A DNA stretch of 64,000 nucleotides from Longimycelium tulufanense (GCF_014645795.1 NZ_BMMK01000022.1:33262-97261); one strand, 5' to 3'; counted from the first letter of the stretch, positions 35,073 to 43,949 are shown. The notes: generated from the letters alone by a model not told the origin. A program made the numbers and translations.

Positions 35073-36482
35073 CTATCGATCCAGCCCCGCGAGCTGACGT
35101 TCCCGGGTCGTCAACGGCGGGCCTTGCAGCGGCGGGGCTGCAGGTCCCCGCAGCACGTCCCACAACAGCCGCGGGGACAGCAACTGGGAGAACGCCCCCT
35201 CCAGAGTGAACGCACCGAACAACGCCTCGGCCACCGTCGGCCTGCTGGTGGCGACCACACTCATGCGCTCAACGCCGCGCCGTCGCAACCGCGCCAGCGC
35301 CGTAGTCCGCCGGTCCCCCGCCACGCCGGGATACAGGACGTCCTCACCGGTCGCCATCGCCCACGCCCCGTCGGCCACCCGGCACAGCATCCGCTGCAAT
35401 GTTCGCGTGGTGCCCACCTCTCGCGTACCGGCAGACAACTGCCGCCGCAACGCCAGCGCGCTCTGCGCCGCCACCGACATCCCGTGCCCATACACGGGGT
35501 TGAACGCCGCCAGCGCATCACCCGCCACCAGCAGGCCCTCCGGCCACACCGGCAGTTCCTCGTAGCGGCGGCGGCGATTCACGGTGGAGTCCGACCGACG
35601 GACCGGTGTCAGCGCCGTCCGGCCCGCCAGCACGTCCGCCAGCACCGGATCCCGCAGGCGCTGGGCAAACGGCACGAATTCCTCGAGTGTCTGTGGGGGC
35701 TGCTCCGTGGCGCTGCCCCACACCGTGACCAACCACCGACCCCCCTCGATCGGCATCAGGACGCCGCCCGCCCGCCCGCACCGCTGCTCCCTCGGATGAG
35801 ACTGGATACTGATCAAGGGGAACCCACTGCCCACCGGAGCCGAGAACAGACACGTCGCATACCGCAAACCAGAGCGCACGACGTCCTCCCGGACACGAGG
35901 CAGGCCCAGCAGCTCCTGCAGCCAGCGCGACGTCTGCGACCCCCGACCCGTGGCGTCGATCACCAGATCCGCCACCAGCTCACGGGCCTCGCCGGTGTCC
36001 ACATCACGCACCGTCACCCCAGTGACCCGGCGCGCACTGCCGGACAACCCCGCCACGACGGTGCCCTCCAACACCTGAACCGTGCCCGACGCCAGCACGT
36101 GATTCCGCACCACCCAGTCCAGCAAATCCCGCGAACACGACACAAAAAAATGGGTGCCGTCATAGCGCCGCACCCAGCCGCCAGTACCCAGCAGGATCAC
36201 ATCACGAGGCACCACAAAACGCTGCGCGCCCTCGGCCTGCAGCCGGTCCAGCACGCCCGGCAGCAGGCTCTCTAGCGCCCGCGCCCCACCACTGACGAGG
36301 TTGTGCGCGTGCCGGGCTTGCGGCACTCCTTTCCGCGGCTCAGGCCCTACAGGGAACCGATCCCGCTCCACCAGCAGAACCTCGTCGAAGGCAGCCCCGG
36401 ACACAGCCGAGGCCACCAACATCCCCGACAGGCCGCCACCCAACACCACCGCACGCCGTGGCCTCACCGACACCGCCCCCAT
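35073..36482 (-). CDS. FAD-dependent monooxygenase/oxidoreductase
   Basis: A 469-residue protein with an N-terminal Rossmann motif, VVLGGGLSGML (about residues 12-22), a substrate-side VIDATGRGSQ and an LLVAGDALAAFNPVYGHGM motif (the GD-box of group A flavoprotein hydroxylases and halogenase-like enzymes). It is convergent with the multi-TM gene, 21 bases apart. It could be the enzymatic output of the HTH/ImmA/TM module. Substrate unknown. Confidence 0.85.
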   Translation of the reverse strand: MGAVSVRPRRAVVLGGGLSGMLVASAVSGAAFDEVLLVERDRFPVGPEPRKGVPQARHAHNLVSGGARALESLLPGVLDRLQAEGAQRFVVPRDVILLGTGGWVRRYDGTHFFVSCSRDLLDWVVRNHVLASGTVQVLEGTVVAGLSGSARRVTGVTVRDVDTGEARELVADLVIDATGRGSQTSRWLQELLGLPRVREDVVRSGLRYATCLFSAPVGSGFPLISIQSHPREQRCGRAGGVLMPIEGGRWLVTVWGSATEQPPQTLEEFVPFAQRLRDPVLADVLAGRTALTPVRRSDSTVNRRRRYEELPVWPEGLLVAGDALAAFNPVYGHGMSVAAQSALALRRQLSAGTREVGTTRTLQRMLCRVADGAWAMATGEDVLYPGVAGDRRTTALARLRRRGVERMSVVATSRPTVAEALFGAFTLEGAFSQLLSPRLLWDVLRGPAAPPLQGPPLTTRERQLAGLDR

Positions 36483-36530
36483 CACTCGTGGTCTGAACCC
36501 CCGAAACCTACGTCCCCCGATGGAGTGGCG

Positions 36531-36643
36531 ATGATCCCGGTCATTACCCCACGACATCGGCGCCGGCCCACCACCATCTTCGGCGACGATGAGTCGGTCC
36601 AGCGCATGGCGCGGTGACGGACATGCGGCGGATGGCGCCCGAC
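36531..36643 (+). pseudogene. Vestige of an ESX-like operon
   Basis: A tiny ORF (36531-36617, 28 codons ending SVQRMAR, ggag 5 bases before its ATG) overlaps by GTGA a second start whose first ten codons, MTDMRRMAPD, repeat the start of the ESX-like gene at 29055 base for base over 30 bases. The match ends at 36643, immediately before the NmrA-like stop. I read this as the fossil junction of another ESX-like gene pair, cut off by the DNA carrying the NmrA and MarR genes. Confidence 0.4.
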
Positions 36644-37477
36644 CTACCGGAACTCGTCCGCGTGGTCGCGTGCCCACTGGGCGAAGGTGCGCGCGGGCCG
36701 GCCGGTCATCAACTCGACCGTGTTGATCACGGGCATCGGCACCCCATCGTTCTCGGCCAGGTACCTGATCAGCTGGTCAACCAGGCCACCTCCCCACCTG
36801 GCCAGGGTCTCCCGGTACTCGGCCGGGGTCAGCTCCACGAACTCCACCGGGCGCCCGATCGCCGCGCTGATCGCCTCGACCTGCTGCCGCTGGGTCACTG
36901 ACTCCGGCCCGGTCATCAGATAGGCACGCCCCACGTGCCCCTCCTCGGTCAGCGCCCGCACGGCGACCGCGGCGATGTCCGCCTCGTGGATGGCATCGGT
37001 GTGCGCCTCCGGATACGCCGCCCGGACCACACCCTCGCGACGGATGGACTGCGCCCACTGCAACGTGTTCGTCGCGAAGGTGGCCGGGCGGAGGAAGGTC
37101 CACGACAGCTCGGAGTCGAGCAGGGCCTGTTCGGCTGCCTTGTGCATGACCGCCAGCGGGTTGGCCGCCGGGTTGGCCGCGGTGACCGGGCTGGCCGAGA
37201 GCAACACGACGTGCCCGACGCCCGCATCCTGAGCCGCCGTCACGAGACTGTCGATCCCCGCCGGATCGGCGTAGCAGAAGACCTTGGAGACCCCGGCCAG
37301 AGCCGGCGCCAGGGTGTCCACGCGGGTGAGGTCGGCCCCCACCACCTCCACGGAGTCCGGGGCCGTGACGGCGGTCGGGTTCCGGCTGGCCAACCGCACC
37401 TTCTCCCCCACCTCGAGCAGCTGCCCGACCACGCCGCGCGCGACATGGCCACGCCCTCCGGTTACCAGGATCGTCAC
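36644..37477 (-). CDS. NmrA-like NAD(P)-binding protein (atypical SDR)
   Basis: A 277-residue protein with TILVTGGRGHVA at the N terminus (dinucleotide-binding glycine motif), VEVVGADLTRVDTL, the VVLLSASPV strand and no YxxxK catalytic pair, which places it with NmrA/TMR-like sensors and reductases. The GTG at 37477 has gaggggga upstream. A MarR-type regulator would normally be its partner, but the neighbour is broken. Confidence 0.85.
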   Translation of the reverse strand: MTILVTGGRGHVARGVVGQLLEVGEKVRLASRNPTAVTAPDSVEVVGADLTRVDTLAPALAGVSKVFCYADPAGIDSLVTAAQDAGVGHVVLLSASPVTAANPAANPLAVMHKAAEQALLDSELSWTFLRPATFATNTLQWAQSIRREGVVRAAYPEAHTDAIHEADIAAVAVRALTEEGHVGRAYLMTGPESVTQRQQVEAISAAIGRPVEFVELTPAEYRETLARWGGGLVDQLIRYLAENDGVPMPVINTVELMTGRPARTFAQWARDHADEFR

Positions 37478-37611
37478 GACACTGTCCCCCTCGACTGGCG
37501 CACGAACATTCCTGCGACCGCGACGGTAACGCCCGCTCACCGTTGCCGTGTTCTGCCAATTTCCACCCTGCGGCGAGGACGTGAGGCAGCACACCGTGTC
37601 GCAGGTGACAG

Positions 37612-38115
37612 CTACCCGGGCTGGTCTTTCTCAGCTTCGCGTTCCAACACTTCGATCATGTCCTCGATTAACACCGTGGCTGCGGAAAGCTCGCCCGGTA
37701 GGCGGTTTGTGGCCAACGTCGCCAGGGATCGACCAAGCCCACCCAGGACTGCTCCGACTTCTTCCCGGGTTGGTGGCAGGATTTCGACGATGATTTTGCG
37801 GCGGTCGATGCCGCGGCCACGGCGAACCCAGCCGGCGCGGACGAGGTGGTCAATGACTCCGGTAACGGAGCCGGTGGTCAGGGCGGCCAGTTCGCCGAGT
37901 TAACCTGCGGTCAGCGGTTGGCGTGCGCGCAGGATCAGGGTCAGGCGGTGGTAGTCGCTGACGAAGAGCCCGAGCCGTTGTGCCGCTGCGGCGTGGTATG
38001 CCGCGAGGGCCTTGCCGAACCGCCGTGTCAAGTCGCTCAGGTAGTGAGCTGTAGTGAGGGCATCGTGGGTGACATTCGTGGACACTGTCGGCCTTCGGTC
38101 CGTTTCTGAGGGCAC
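37612..38115 (-). pseudogene. MarR-family regulator inactivated by one stop codon
   Basis: The two halves of a MarR-type winged helix are in the same frame, separated by a single TAA at 37900-37902. Before it: YHRLTLILRARQPLTAG. After it: LGELAALTTGSVTGVIDHLV, then RAGWVRRGRGIDRRKIIVEI. The family normally has LTAGEL at this place, so a GAA-to-TAA change explains it. The stop lies at the start of the recognition-helix region and would leave a useless 60-70-residue peptide. The regulator is presumably lost, unless the stop is read through. Confidence 0.85.
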
Positions 38116-38178
38116 CGCTCGCCCGGGATGGGAATGGTGCGGTCGAGCGGGTGACCACCGTGGGGATCTGCGGGGTGT

Positions 38179-38874
38179 TTATGCCGAGGCGGCCTCGGTG
38201 GCCGGGCCGAGGACACCGTGCTCGCGGAGGCGGCGCAGGGTGGCACGGGCGCGTTGTGGCGTCATGCGTTTGGCGGCGGCGGTCTCGGGGGATTCGTGGG
38301 CGGCGCCGTACTGCCACCAGGAGTGGCCGGTGACCTGGTCGGTGACCAGGAACCGGTCTTTGACGGCGGGGCCGCGGACGATGAGGCTGGTGGTGTGGGG
38401 CTGGGCGGTGATCGCGTGGATCATCGTGTGCTGGAGGGTGTAGGTGTCGCCGGTCGTTTCGGTGCGGACCATGCGGGGTGTGAGCTGGGCCGGGTCGATG
38501 GTCTCGCGGTCGCCGAGCAGTTCGTCGCTGCCGTAGAGGGTGTGGGTGTAGCTGCCGGCCAGGATGCGGGAGGTGTAGGTCCAGCGGTGGTTGTGCGGCC
38601 GGTCGAAGTACCCGGGGGCGAAGACGTGCAGCCGGAGCCTCCAACCGGACGTGTCGTCGTGCAGGACGAGCTTGTCGAGGATGTCGTAGTGCTCGTGCAG
38701 CCCGGACAGATGGTCGTCCTCGATGGCGTGGACGACGAGGTCGTGCAGGGTGTCGCGGCGCGCGTCGAGCACGGCGAGGAGAGGGGTGCTGGCGTGGGTG
38801 ATGGCGGCCAGGTCGGTCCAGTCGAGCGTGCGCAACATGGTCGCGGCCTCGGCGAGGTCAGTGTCGAATAACAC
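38179..38874 (-). CDS. Cupin-like protein
   Basis: A 231-residue protein. The central segment YFDRPHNHRWTYTSRILAG and SYTHTLYG is a cupin motif 1 (H-x-H plus a later His) seen in metal-dependent dioxygenase-type cupins. The C terminus is helical with a late ARATLRRLREHGVLGP. The GTG at 38874 is chosen for ggagg 5 bases upstream; the long upstream frame is the shadow of the PfkB remnant. Last gene of the radical-SAM operon; the reaction is unknown. Confidence 0.7.
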   Translation of the reverse strand: MLFDTDLAEAATMLRTLDWTDLAAITHASTPLLAVLDARRDTLHDLVVHAIEDDHLSGLHEHYDILDKLVLHDDTSGWRLRLHVFAPGYFDRPHNHRWTYTSRILAGSYTHTLYGSDELLGDRETIDPAQLTPRMVRTETTGDTYTLQHTMIHAITAQPHTTSLIVRGPAVKDRFLVTDQVTGHSWWQYGAAHESPETAAAKRMTPQRARATLRRLREHGVLGPATEAASA

Positions 38875-39404
38875 AGGGTCCTCCGTTGGGTGTGGGGGTG
38901 GGCTGGATGGCGGTGACGGGTGAGCCGGCGCAGTGGGCGCTGCCGAGCGTGCAGCCGGCGTGCAGGGCCTCGGGGAGGGTGGCGCCGGCCAGCAGGGTCT
39001 GGGCGTAGCCGGCGGAGAAGGCGGCCCCGGCGCCGTGGGTGTGCACCACCGTGACGGTGGGCGCGGGCGTGCGCAGCAGGCCACGGGTGGTGTGGGCGAG
39101 GGCGCCGAACCGGCCCAGCGTCACGATCGCCGCGTCGGGACCAAGCCGGTGGAACAGGTCGGCGGCCAGCCGGGGCGCCTGGCCGACCTGGTTGGCGACC
39201 AAGCCGACGCGGCAACCCCAGGCGGGCCGTGGCCAGCGCGGTGAGCGGCCCATCAGCCGCCACGGACGCGTGCTCGGCGTCGTGCACCAGTGCCCCGGCG
39301 TTGGCGGGCGGATACGCCTGCACGGCCAGGACCCGGGCCTCAGCGAGGTAGCTCACGCACACCAGATCGAGCCCGGCGGGTCTACTGCCAGCATCGTTCG
39401 GCAT
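38858..39404 (-). pseudogene. Frameshifted, internally shortened PfkB-family kinase
   Basis: The N terminus (LDLVCVSYLAEARVLAVQ, then PLTALATARLG) is in one frame. The continuation (CRVGLVANQVGQ, DAAIVTLGRFGALAHTT, VVHTHGAGAAFSAGYAQTLL) is in another, the change lying near 39220. GAGAAFSAGY is the PfkB catalytic motif (GAGDaFxAG), but its Asp is Ala here. The joined product would be about 180 residues, against about 300 usual. The frameshift, shortening and missing catalytic Asp together indicate a dead sugar/nucleoside kinase gene. Confidence 0.65.
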
Positions 39405-39828
39405 ACGGTTCTCCCTTGCCGACGTGGGCCAGGGCCTGGGCCGCGTACGGGATCATCGCCTCGGGCAGGGCATCGAGCGCGAACCACTGCCAGCCGGCGC
39501 ACTTGTCCGGCTCGCGGTTGGTCACCTCACCGGTCCACCGAGATGCCTGGAAGAACAGGGCCAGCCGGCCTTCGTTGGTGCGGTGGTGCATGACGTGAAC
39601 GAAGCGCACATCACCCTCGGCGAGGGTCACCCCGATTTCCTCGGCGGCTTCCCGGACCACGGCGGCGGTCGCGGACTCGCCCTCCTCCGTGTGGCCACTC
39701 GGCAGGTGCCAGCAGCCGTCGGCGTAGCCGGTGTTGCGCCGCAGTCCCAGCAGGATGTCGGTGTCGCGGCGCAGAATCAGGTGGACGTCGATGCACGCCT
39801 TGTAGCGAGCCACAGGCTTTCTCCTCAT
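39382..39828 (-). CDS. NUDIX hydrolase
   Basis: A 148-residue protein with a complete Nudix box from residue 45, GHTEEGESATAAVVREAAEE followed by IGV. It hydrolyses a nucleoside diphosphate linked to another moiety; the substrate is not readable. Its stop lies inside the start of the PfkB remnant, and it follows the radical SAM gene by 21 bases, so it belongs to that operon. Confidence 0.92.
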   Translation of the reverse strand: MRRKPVARYKACIDVHLILRRDTDILLGLRRNTGYADGCWHLPSGHTEEGESATAAVVREAAEEIGVTLAEGDVRFVHVMHHRTNEGRLALFFQASRWTGEVTNREPDKCAGWQWFALDALPEAMIPYAAQALAHVGKGEPYAERCWQ

Positions 39829-39849
39829 CGTGGGTCGTGACCGAGTGGA

Positions 39850-41028
39850 TCACGGACGGTGCTGGTCCCGGTGGCGGGGGACCGCGATCGACTTCCACAG
39901 CCGGCACACCGGGACGATGTCCTCCTCGGTGGCGCAGGAGGCGGAGCCCATGACCACCTCCTCGGCCGGGCAGCCGCCCAGGCAGGCATCCGGCGCCTTA
40001 CAGCTGCCGCAACTGGGCCGCGTCAACGGTCGGGTGAACAGGTCGAACTCGCTGCGGCCGGTGTTGAGCCGGACGTGCCCGTCGTCGGCGACCTGCACCA
40101 GGTTGAGGTCGGTGTCGAACAGATAGCTACAGACGTAGCCGCGGCCGTCCGGGAAGATGCTCATGCGGTCGAGGGTGCGGCCGATGCAGCCCCGGTAGCC
40201 GGCGGCGGCGAACTCCGCGATCCGTTCCCGGCGGGCGTAGGTGGGCTGGTAGGACACCCGCGTCCGGTAGCGCGGGGCGATCTGCTCCAGATGTTCGTAA
40301 AACTCGATCCACTCCCGCGGCGGCATCGCCGCGCTCGCCGCCGCGGCGCCGTGCCCGATGGTGGAGAAGACGTGGAACTTCACCAGCGACACGTGCATCT
40401 GGTCGGCCAGGTCCAGCAGCCGCAGACAGTCCCGGGCGTTGATCGTGTTGACCGTGCAGATGATCCGGGTATCGAAGCCCCGCTCGGCCAGCTCGGCGAT
40501 GTTGAGCATGGTCTCGGCGAAGCAGCCCGTTCCGCGCACCCGGTCGTGGGTGTCCGGTGAGCCGCCGTCCACGGAGACCTGCACATAGGCGAACTCGCTC
40601 GGGGCGAGTGTGCGGAGTTTGCGGATCGCCGGGTTCAGGCCGTTGGTGGTGGTGATGACGTGCTCGTAGCCCAGCGCGTTGGCGTACCGGATTGCGTCGA
40701 CGAAGCGCGGGTGCAGCGTGGGTTCCCCGCCCAGCAGCGTGACCTTGGCACTGCCCATCTGCCGCCACGTCCTCAAGGTGCGGGTGAGGGTCTCCCACGA
40801 CATCTTCCGCGCCTCCTCCAGCCGCTCGCCCATGTAGCAGTGCGCGCAGCGCAGTTGGCAGGCGGTGGTGAGGTAGACGTAGAGATTCCGGAACCGGCCG
40901 TAGGGCAGCCGGTCGATCCGGTGCGGGTCGGGCTCGTGGGCGCGGGCCGGCATCGTGGCAAACCCGTAGGCATCCGGCGGCGCGGCGGGTCTGCCGATCG
41001 TGGGTGTGGGTAACGGAACGGGCGACAC
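39850..41028 (-). CDS. Radical SAM enzyme with C-terminal Cys cluster
   Basis: A 392-residue protein. CxxxCxxC at C57, C61 and C64 (TTACQLRCAHCYMG) binds the SAM-cleaving 4Fe-4S cluster. GGEPTLHP, VSVDGGSPDTHD and the rest of the TIM barrel follow. The C terminus has CGSCKAPDACLGGCPAEE, a SPASM/twitch-like auxiliary cluster region that many peptide-modifying radical SAM enzymes carry. The GTG at 41028 is preferred because aaggagg lies 6 bases before it. Peptide or nucleotide modification is possible. No precursor peptide is obvious beside it. Confidence 0.9.
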   Translation of the reverse strand: MSPVPLPTPTIGRPAAPPDAYGFATMPARAHEPDPHRIDRLPYGRFRNLYVYLTTACQLRCAHCYMGERLEEARKMSWETLTRTLRTWRQMGSAKVTLLGGEPTLHPRFVDAIRYANALGYEHVITTTNGLNPAIRKLRTLAPSEFAYVQVSVDGGSPDTHDRVRGTGCFAETMLNIAELAERGFDTRIICTVNTINARDCLRLLDLADQMHVSLVKFHVFSTIGHGAAAASAAMPPREWIEFYEHLEQIAPRYRTRVSYQPTYARRERIAEFAAAGYRGCIGRTLDRMSIFPDGRGYVCSYLFDTDLNLVQVADDGHVRLNTGRSEFDLFTRPLTRPSCGSCKAPDACLGGCPAEEVVMGSASCATEEDIVPVCRLWKSIAVPRHRDQHRP

Positions 41029-41047
41029 AACCATCCTCCTTGAGAAC

Positions 41048-41776
41048 TCACAGATGTGCGGGCGAGATCACCGGGCCGCCCGGAGTGGAAACCGACAGGG
41101 ACTTCGCTGCCGTGAGTACCCGGTCCCGGCACGCCTCCGGGCCGTCTTCCACCGTGATCACCTGGTGCGGCACCCCGAGCCGGTGCGCCATGGACCGGAT
41201 CAGCGGCGCCCGCACCCGATACCGGTGCAGCCGGTCTTGAAACCGGTCGGTGGCGTCCGAGTGGCGGCGCACCAGGGGATGCCGGCAGCGTGCGCACCGC
41301 TCGGGATCCTGCGGATGGCGCGGGGCCGGTCGGCGGGGATCGGGCTCGCACACCGCGCAGACCCGCCGCCCCTGGGCCCGCTGCTCACACGTCCGATCAC
41401 TCGCGTCGAGTGCCAGCACCCCCACGGGCAGGCCCGCGGCCAGGGCGCACAGCATGTGCAGCTGGCGCGCTGAGCCGGGAAAGCCTTCCAGCACCACCAA
41501 GCCACTCGGGCGACGCCCTCGCAGGAACGCGGCGAGCAGCACCTCCACCGTGAGATCCGGCAGCCACCCCAAGGGATCGGTGGTGCGGAACAAGTGCGTG
41601 GCCCCGGGGTGGGCGCGCTGGTAGGCGGCAGCCGCCTCCCGCAGCCGCCACACCCGCGCACCGAGCCGCCGGGTCAGCACACCGGTCGCGGTGGACTTCC
41701 CCACGCCCGGCGGCCCCACCACCGCCACCAACCGCAGCGGCGTGGCGGCCGTCCCCTCGCGTGTGGAGCTACTCAT
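41048..41776 (-). CDS. Adenylate-kinase-like P-loop NTPase with zinc lid
   Basis: A 242-residue protein. Walker A VGPPGVGKST is at residues 20-29. A lid domain follows with four Cys (C140, C143, C161, C164) placed as in zinc-type adenylate kinases of Gram-positive bacteria, then RFQDRLHRYRVRA. The substrate-binding part (LVVLEGFPGSARQ) keeps the GFPR-like motif. It probably phosphorylates a nucleotide or analogue made or used by the NUDIX and radical SAM partners. Confidence 0.75.
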   Translation of the reverse strand: MSSSTREGTAATPLRLVAVVGPPGVGKSTATGVLTRRLGARVWRLREAAAAYQRAHPGATHLFRTTDPLGWLPDLTVEVLLAAFLRGRRPSGLVVLEGFPGSARQLHMLCALAAGLPVGVLALDASDRTCEQRAQGRRVCAVCEPDPRRPAPRHPQDPERCARCRHPLVRRHSDATDRFQDRLHRYRVRAPLIRSMAHRLGVPHQVITVEDGPEACRDRVLTAAKSLSVSTPGGPVISPAHL

Positions 41777-41808
41777 GCGTGGCCTCCCTCGCCCGGCTCC
41801 TGATCGCG

Positions 41809-42072
41809 CTACGCCCCGTAGGCCGGCAGGCTGACCTCGATCACCGGGACGTCGAGCCGTGCGCGCAGCCGGTCCCCGCACGAGATGCACTCGCGCCACA
41901 GACGCGCGGGATGCTCCAGCGGATAGCGCCGGGCCGGCAGCTGCGGGCCGCACACCAGCGCCACCGGCTCCCCATCCGGCCGCACCGGACCGAGGTAAAC
42001 GTGACGGGCCGGCACATCGCCGACCACGGCCGGCTGCCAGGTGTACGTCCTCCACTCCAGACCGTCACCCAC
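41809..42072 (-). CDS. Small Cys-pair protein, paralogue of 46629-46943
   Basis: An 87-residue protein. The GTG start at 42072 overlaps the preceding stop and has gagggg 6 bases upstream. The C terminus WRECISCGDRLRARL ... VIEVSLPAYGA matches the other module's WPECRDCAHRARDL ... IDVELPAFG. This pairs the two small genes as relatives with a single CxxC site. Confidence 0.65.
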   Translation of the reverse strand: MGDGLEWRTYTWQPAVVGDVPARHVYLGPVRPDGEPVALVCGPQLPARRYPLEHPARLWRECISCGDRLRARLDVPVIEVSLPAYGA

Positions 42073-42199
42073 GACGTACCCCTCGGACGTCGCGGTGCGG
42101 ACCAGCCGAGGCCACCCCCATAGCCCACAACACCGGCACGTACACCGCCATCGCGATCGGCATGACCGCGTCCCGCTCCGATCGATACTCGGTGCGCAT
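42065..42199 (-). CDS. 44-residue membrane peptide
   Basis: The sequence MRTEYRSERDAVMPIAMA begins a short protein with one hydrophobic helix (MAVYVPVLWAMGVA). Its stop overlaps the GTG of the Cys-pair gene. It is the first gene of the leftward radical-SAM operon and holds the same position as the 67-residue membrane protein of the right-hand module. Confidence 0.45.
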   Translation of the reverse strand: MRTEYRSERDAVMPIAMAVYVPVLWAMGVASAGPHRDVRGVRRG

Positions 42200-42441
42200 G
42201 TCCCTCGCCCCCGGTCGTCGAGGCGGTGGCGCCGAGGAGGTCGGGGAAACACCCGGCGCCACCGCCGCCCAGGCCGGTCCGGTGCTCGAACGCCCTCGGG
42301 GCAGGCGGAGAACCAAGCCGGCGATCTCGGTGGTGCGGGTCACAGGGTTCTCGGGGTGGGTGGGGGTGGGTCAGGGGGTGGGCGGAAACGCCCACTCGCC
42401 CGATCGAGTCATTCCTGCCGGTCCGGCTAGCGTCGACCGGC
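42200..42441. promoter_or_regulatory. Divergent promoter with palindromic operator (left module)
   Basis: The palindrome ACTCG-CCCGAT-CGAGT (42394-42409) overlaps the expected -35 of the regulator. TAGCGT (42428-42433) is a TANNNT -10 box ending 8 bases before its ATG, so the transcript is probably leaderless. On the other strand GACCCGCACCACC (42329-42341) and TGGTTCTCC (42307-42315) recur in the same order upstream of the other module's operon. These shared elements mark the region as a duplicated control sequence. Confidence 0.65.
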
Positions 42442-43575
42442 ATGAGGTCGGAACAACTCGGTGCGGCGCTACGCCGAGAGCGGGACAGAGCCGGGTACTC
42501 CCAAAAAGACCTGGCACGACTGCTGGGCTGCCACCGGTCCACGATCTCCCACATCGAGTCCGGCGACCACGGCGCCGCCGAAGACTTCTGGATCCAGGCT
42601 GATCAGGTGTGCCGCTCCGGGGGTGTCCTGCTGGCCGCCTACCAGCGGCTGGTCAGCATCAGCGGCGACGTCTCCCCGGTCACCGGACGCCCTGAGCCAC
42701 TGGATTCGGCCTGGGTTGAGGGCCTGCACCACCGCATCCGAACCCTGGTCGAGCTGGACACCAGTCTCGGCGGAGACCACACCGCGCCCCTCGCCGTGCA
42801 CGCGGTCAACATCGCCACACAGCAGGTTGCCACCTGCCCGCCCCGGCCCGGCCTGGAACGCGACGTCCACGCCGCCCTCGGGGAACTGGCCGAGGTTGCC
42901 GGCTGGTTGTGCTACGACGCCCACCGTCACAAGGACGTACATCGACTGAACAAGCAGGCCCGGCATCACTTGTCCCTCGCCGGAGACACCAGCCTCGATC
43001 TGCTGGTGCTCCAGAACATCGCGATGCACGCCACCCACCTGCGCCGAGGCGAACAGGCCCTCGCCATCACCAACCGGGTACTGCAGACTCGGAACTTGTC
43101 CCCGCGGCTGCACTGCCTGTGGCGACTGCGAGAGGCACGGGCACGTGCCGTCGCTGGCGATGTGGACGGGGCCTGGAAAGCCTGGCACCAGGTACAGGCC
43201 CTCCACGACGACGGGACACGCGAGTCCGACCCGGCGTGGGCATGGTGGATCAGCGACCGCGAGTTGGCGGGCCACCACGGGATGATCGCCGCCGACTGCG
43301 GAGACTGGGACACCGCCATCACCGTCACCCAACACTCCCTCGAGATCACCCCACCCGCGGAGCGTGTTCGCCACTACATTCACCGCGCCCACCTGTTCCG
43401 GATGCAGGTCAACGCCCAAGCATGGCGGGACGCGGAAGACACGCTGCAACAAGTGATCCCGCTGGGCGCCGAAGTAGGATCCTCCCGCGGGTTAGCTACG
43501 GTGCGGCGAGCACTCGATACCGCGCACGCCAGCGGCGACCCCAAAGCCCGCGACCTCGCCACCACCGTGGTGTAG
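42442..43575 (+). CDS. XRE-family regulator with TPR-like C-terminus (left module)
   Basis: A 377-residue protein. The N-terminal HTH is at residues 5-60 (LGAALRRERDRAGYSQKDLA, RLLGCHRSTISHIESGDHG). It is followed by AAEDFWIQADQVC and a helical, TPR-like region to the end. It is paralogous to the regulator at 44872-46173: both share the GDHGAAE-FW signature and the ADQVC-GG-LLA segment. ATG 42442 follows a leaderless-type promoter. It probably controls the divergent radical-SAM operon and itself. Confidence 0.85.
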   Translation: MRSEQLGAALRRERDRAGYSQKDLARLLGCHRSTISHIESGDHGAAEDFWIQADQVCRSGGVLLAAYQRLVSISGDVSPVTGRPEPLDSAWVEGLHHRIRTLVELDTSLGGDHTAPLAVHAVNIATQQVATCPPRPGLERDVHAALGELAEVAGWLCYDAHRHKDVHRLNKQARHHLSLAGDTSLDLLVLQNIAMHATHLRRGEQALAITNRVLQTRNLSPRLHCLWRLREARARAVAGDVDGAWKAWHQVQALHDDGTRESDPAWAWWISDRELAGHHGMIAADCGDWDTAITVTQHSLEITPPAERVRHYIHRAHLFRMQVNAQAWRDAEDTLQQVIPLGAEVGSSRGLATVRRALDTAHASGDPKARDLATTVV

Positions 43576-43815
43576 AAGCTTCCGACACCCGGGTCTACTC
43601 GTGCTCCACGTCGATCCCATACGACTCCCGCAGCTGGGCGCCATCGCTCAGCGCGGCTGCCGGGCCGTCATCGGCGGGCCCACCAAGCGCATCGTCACGT
43701 CAGTTCGGCCTGGTAGTTCAGCCCGACACCGTGCGTCCAGGATGGTGGCAAGGTTCAGGTCCGTGGCCGTCGGCGGCCCTCCGTGGTCGCTGACCGGCAC
43801 CAGCCCAGCACTCCT

Positions 43816-43848
43816 CGGCTTCGGCTTCGGCTTCGGCTTCGGCTTCGG
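43816..43848. repeat. Hexanucleotide tandem repeat CGGCTT x 5.5
   Basis: Five and a half perfect copies of CGGCTT. Read rightward it would give Gly-Phe repeats, leftward Glu-Ala repeats. It lies in the degraded region between the two XRE-TPR genes. Slippage-prone; no intact gene spans it. Confidence 0.9.
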
Positions 43849-43949
43849 AGGGGAGGATGTCAGCCAGAAGCTCGTCGGCAGCCTCGGCGTCACCGCTGTT
43901 GCCCGGGGTCGACGGTGCAGATGTTCCGCTCTGGGGCAACCCTGCGGGC

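Noticed and set aside
42065-42343. Longer 92-residue version of the small membrane gene
   Set aside because: The first 48 residues overlay the conserved promoter elements shared with the other module, so the inner ATG at 42199 is preferred.
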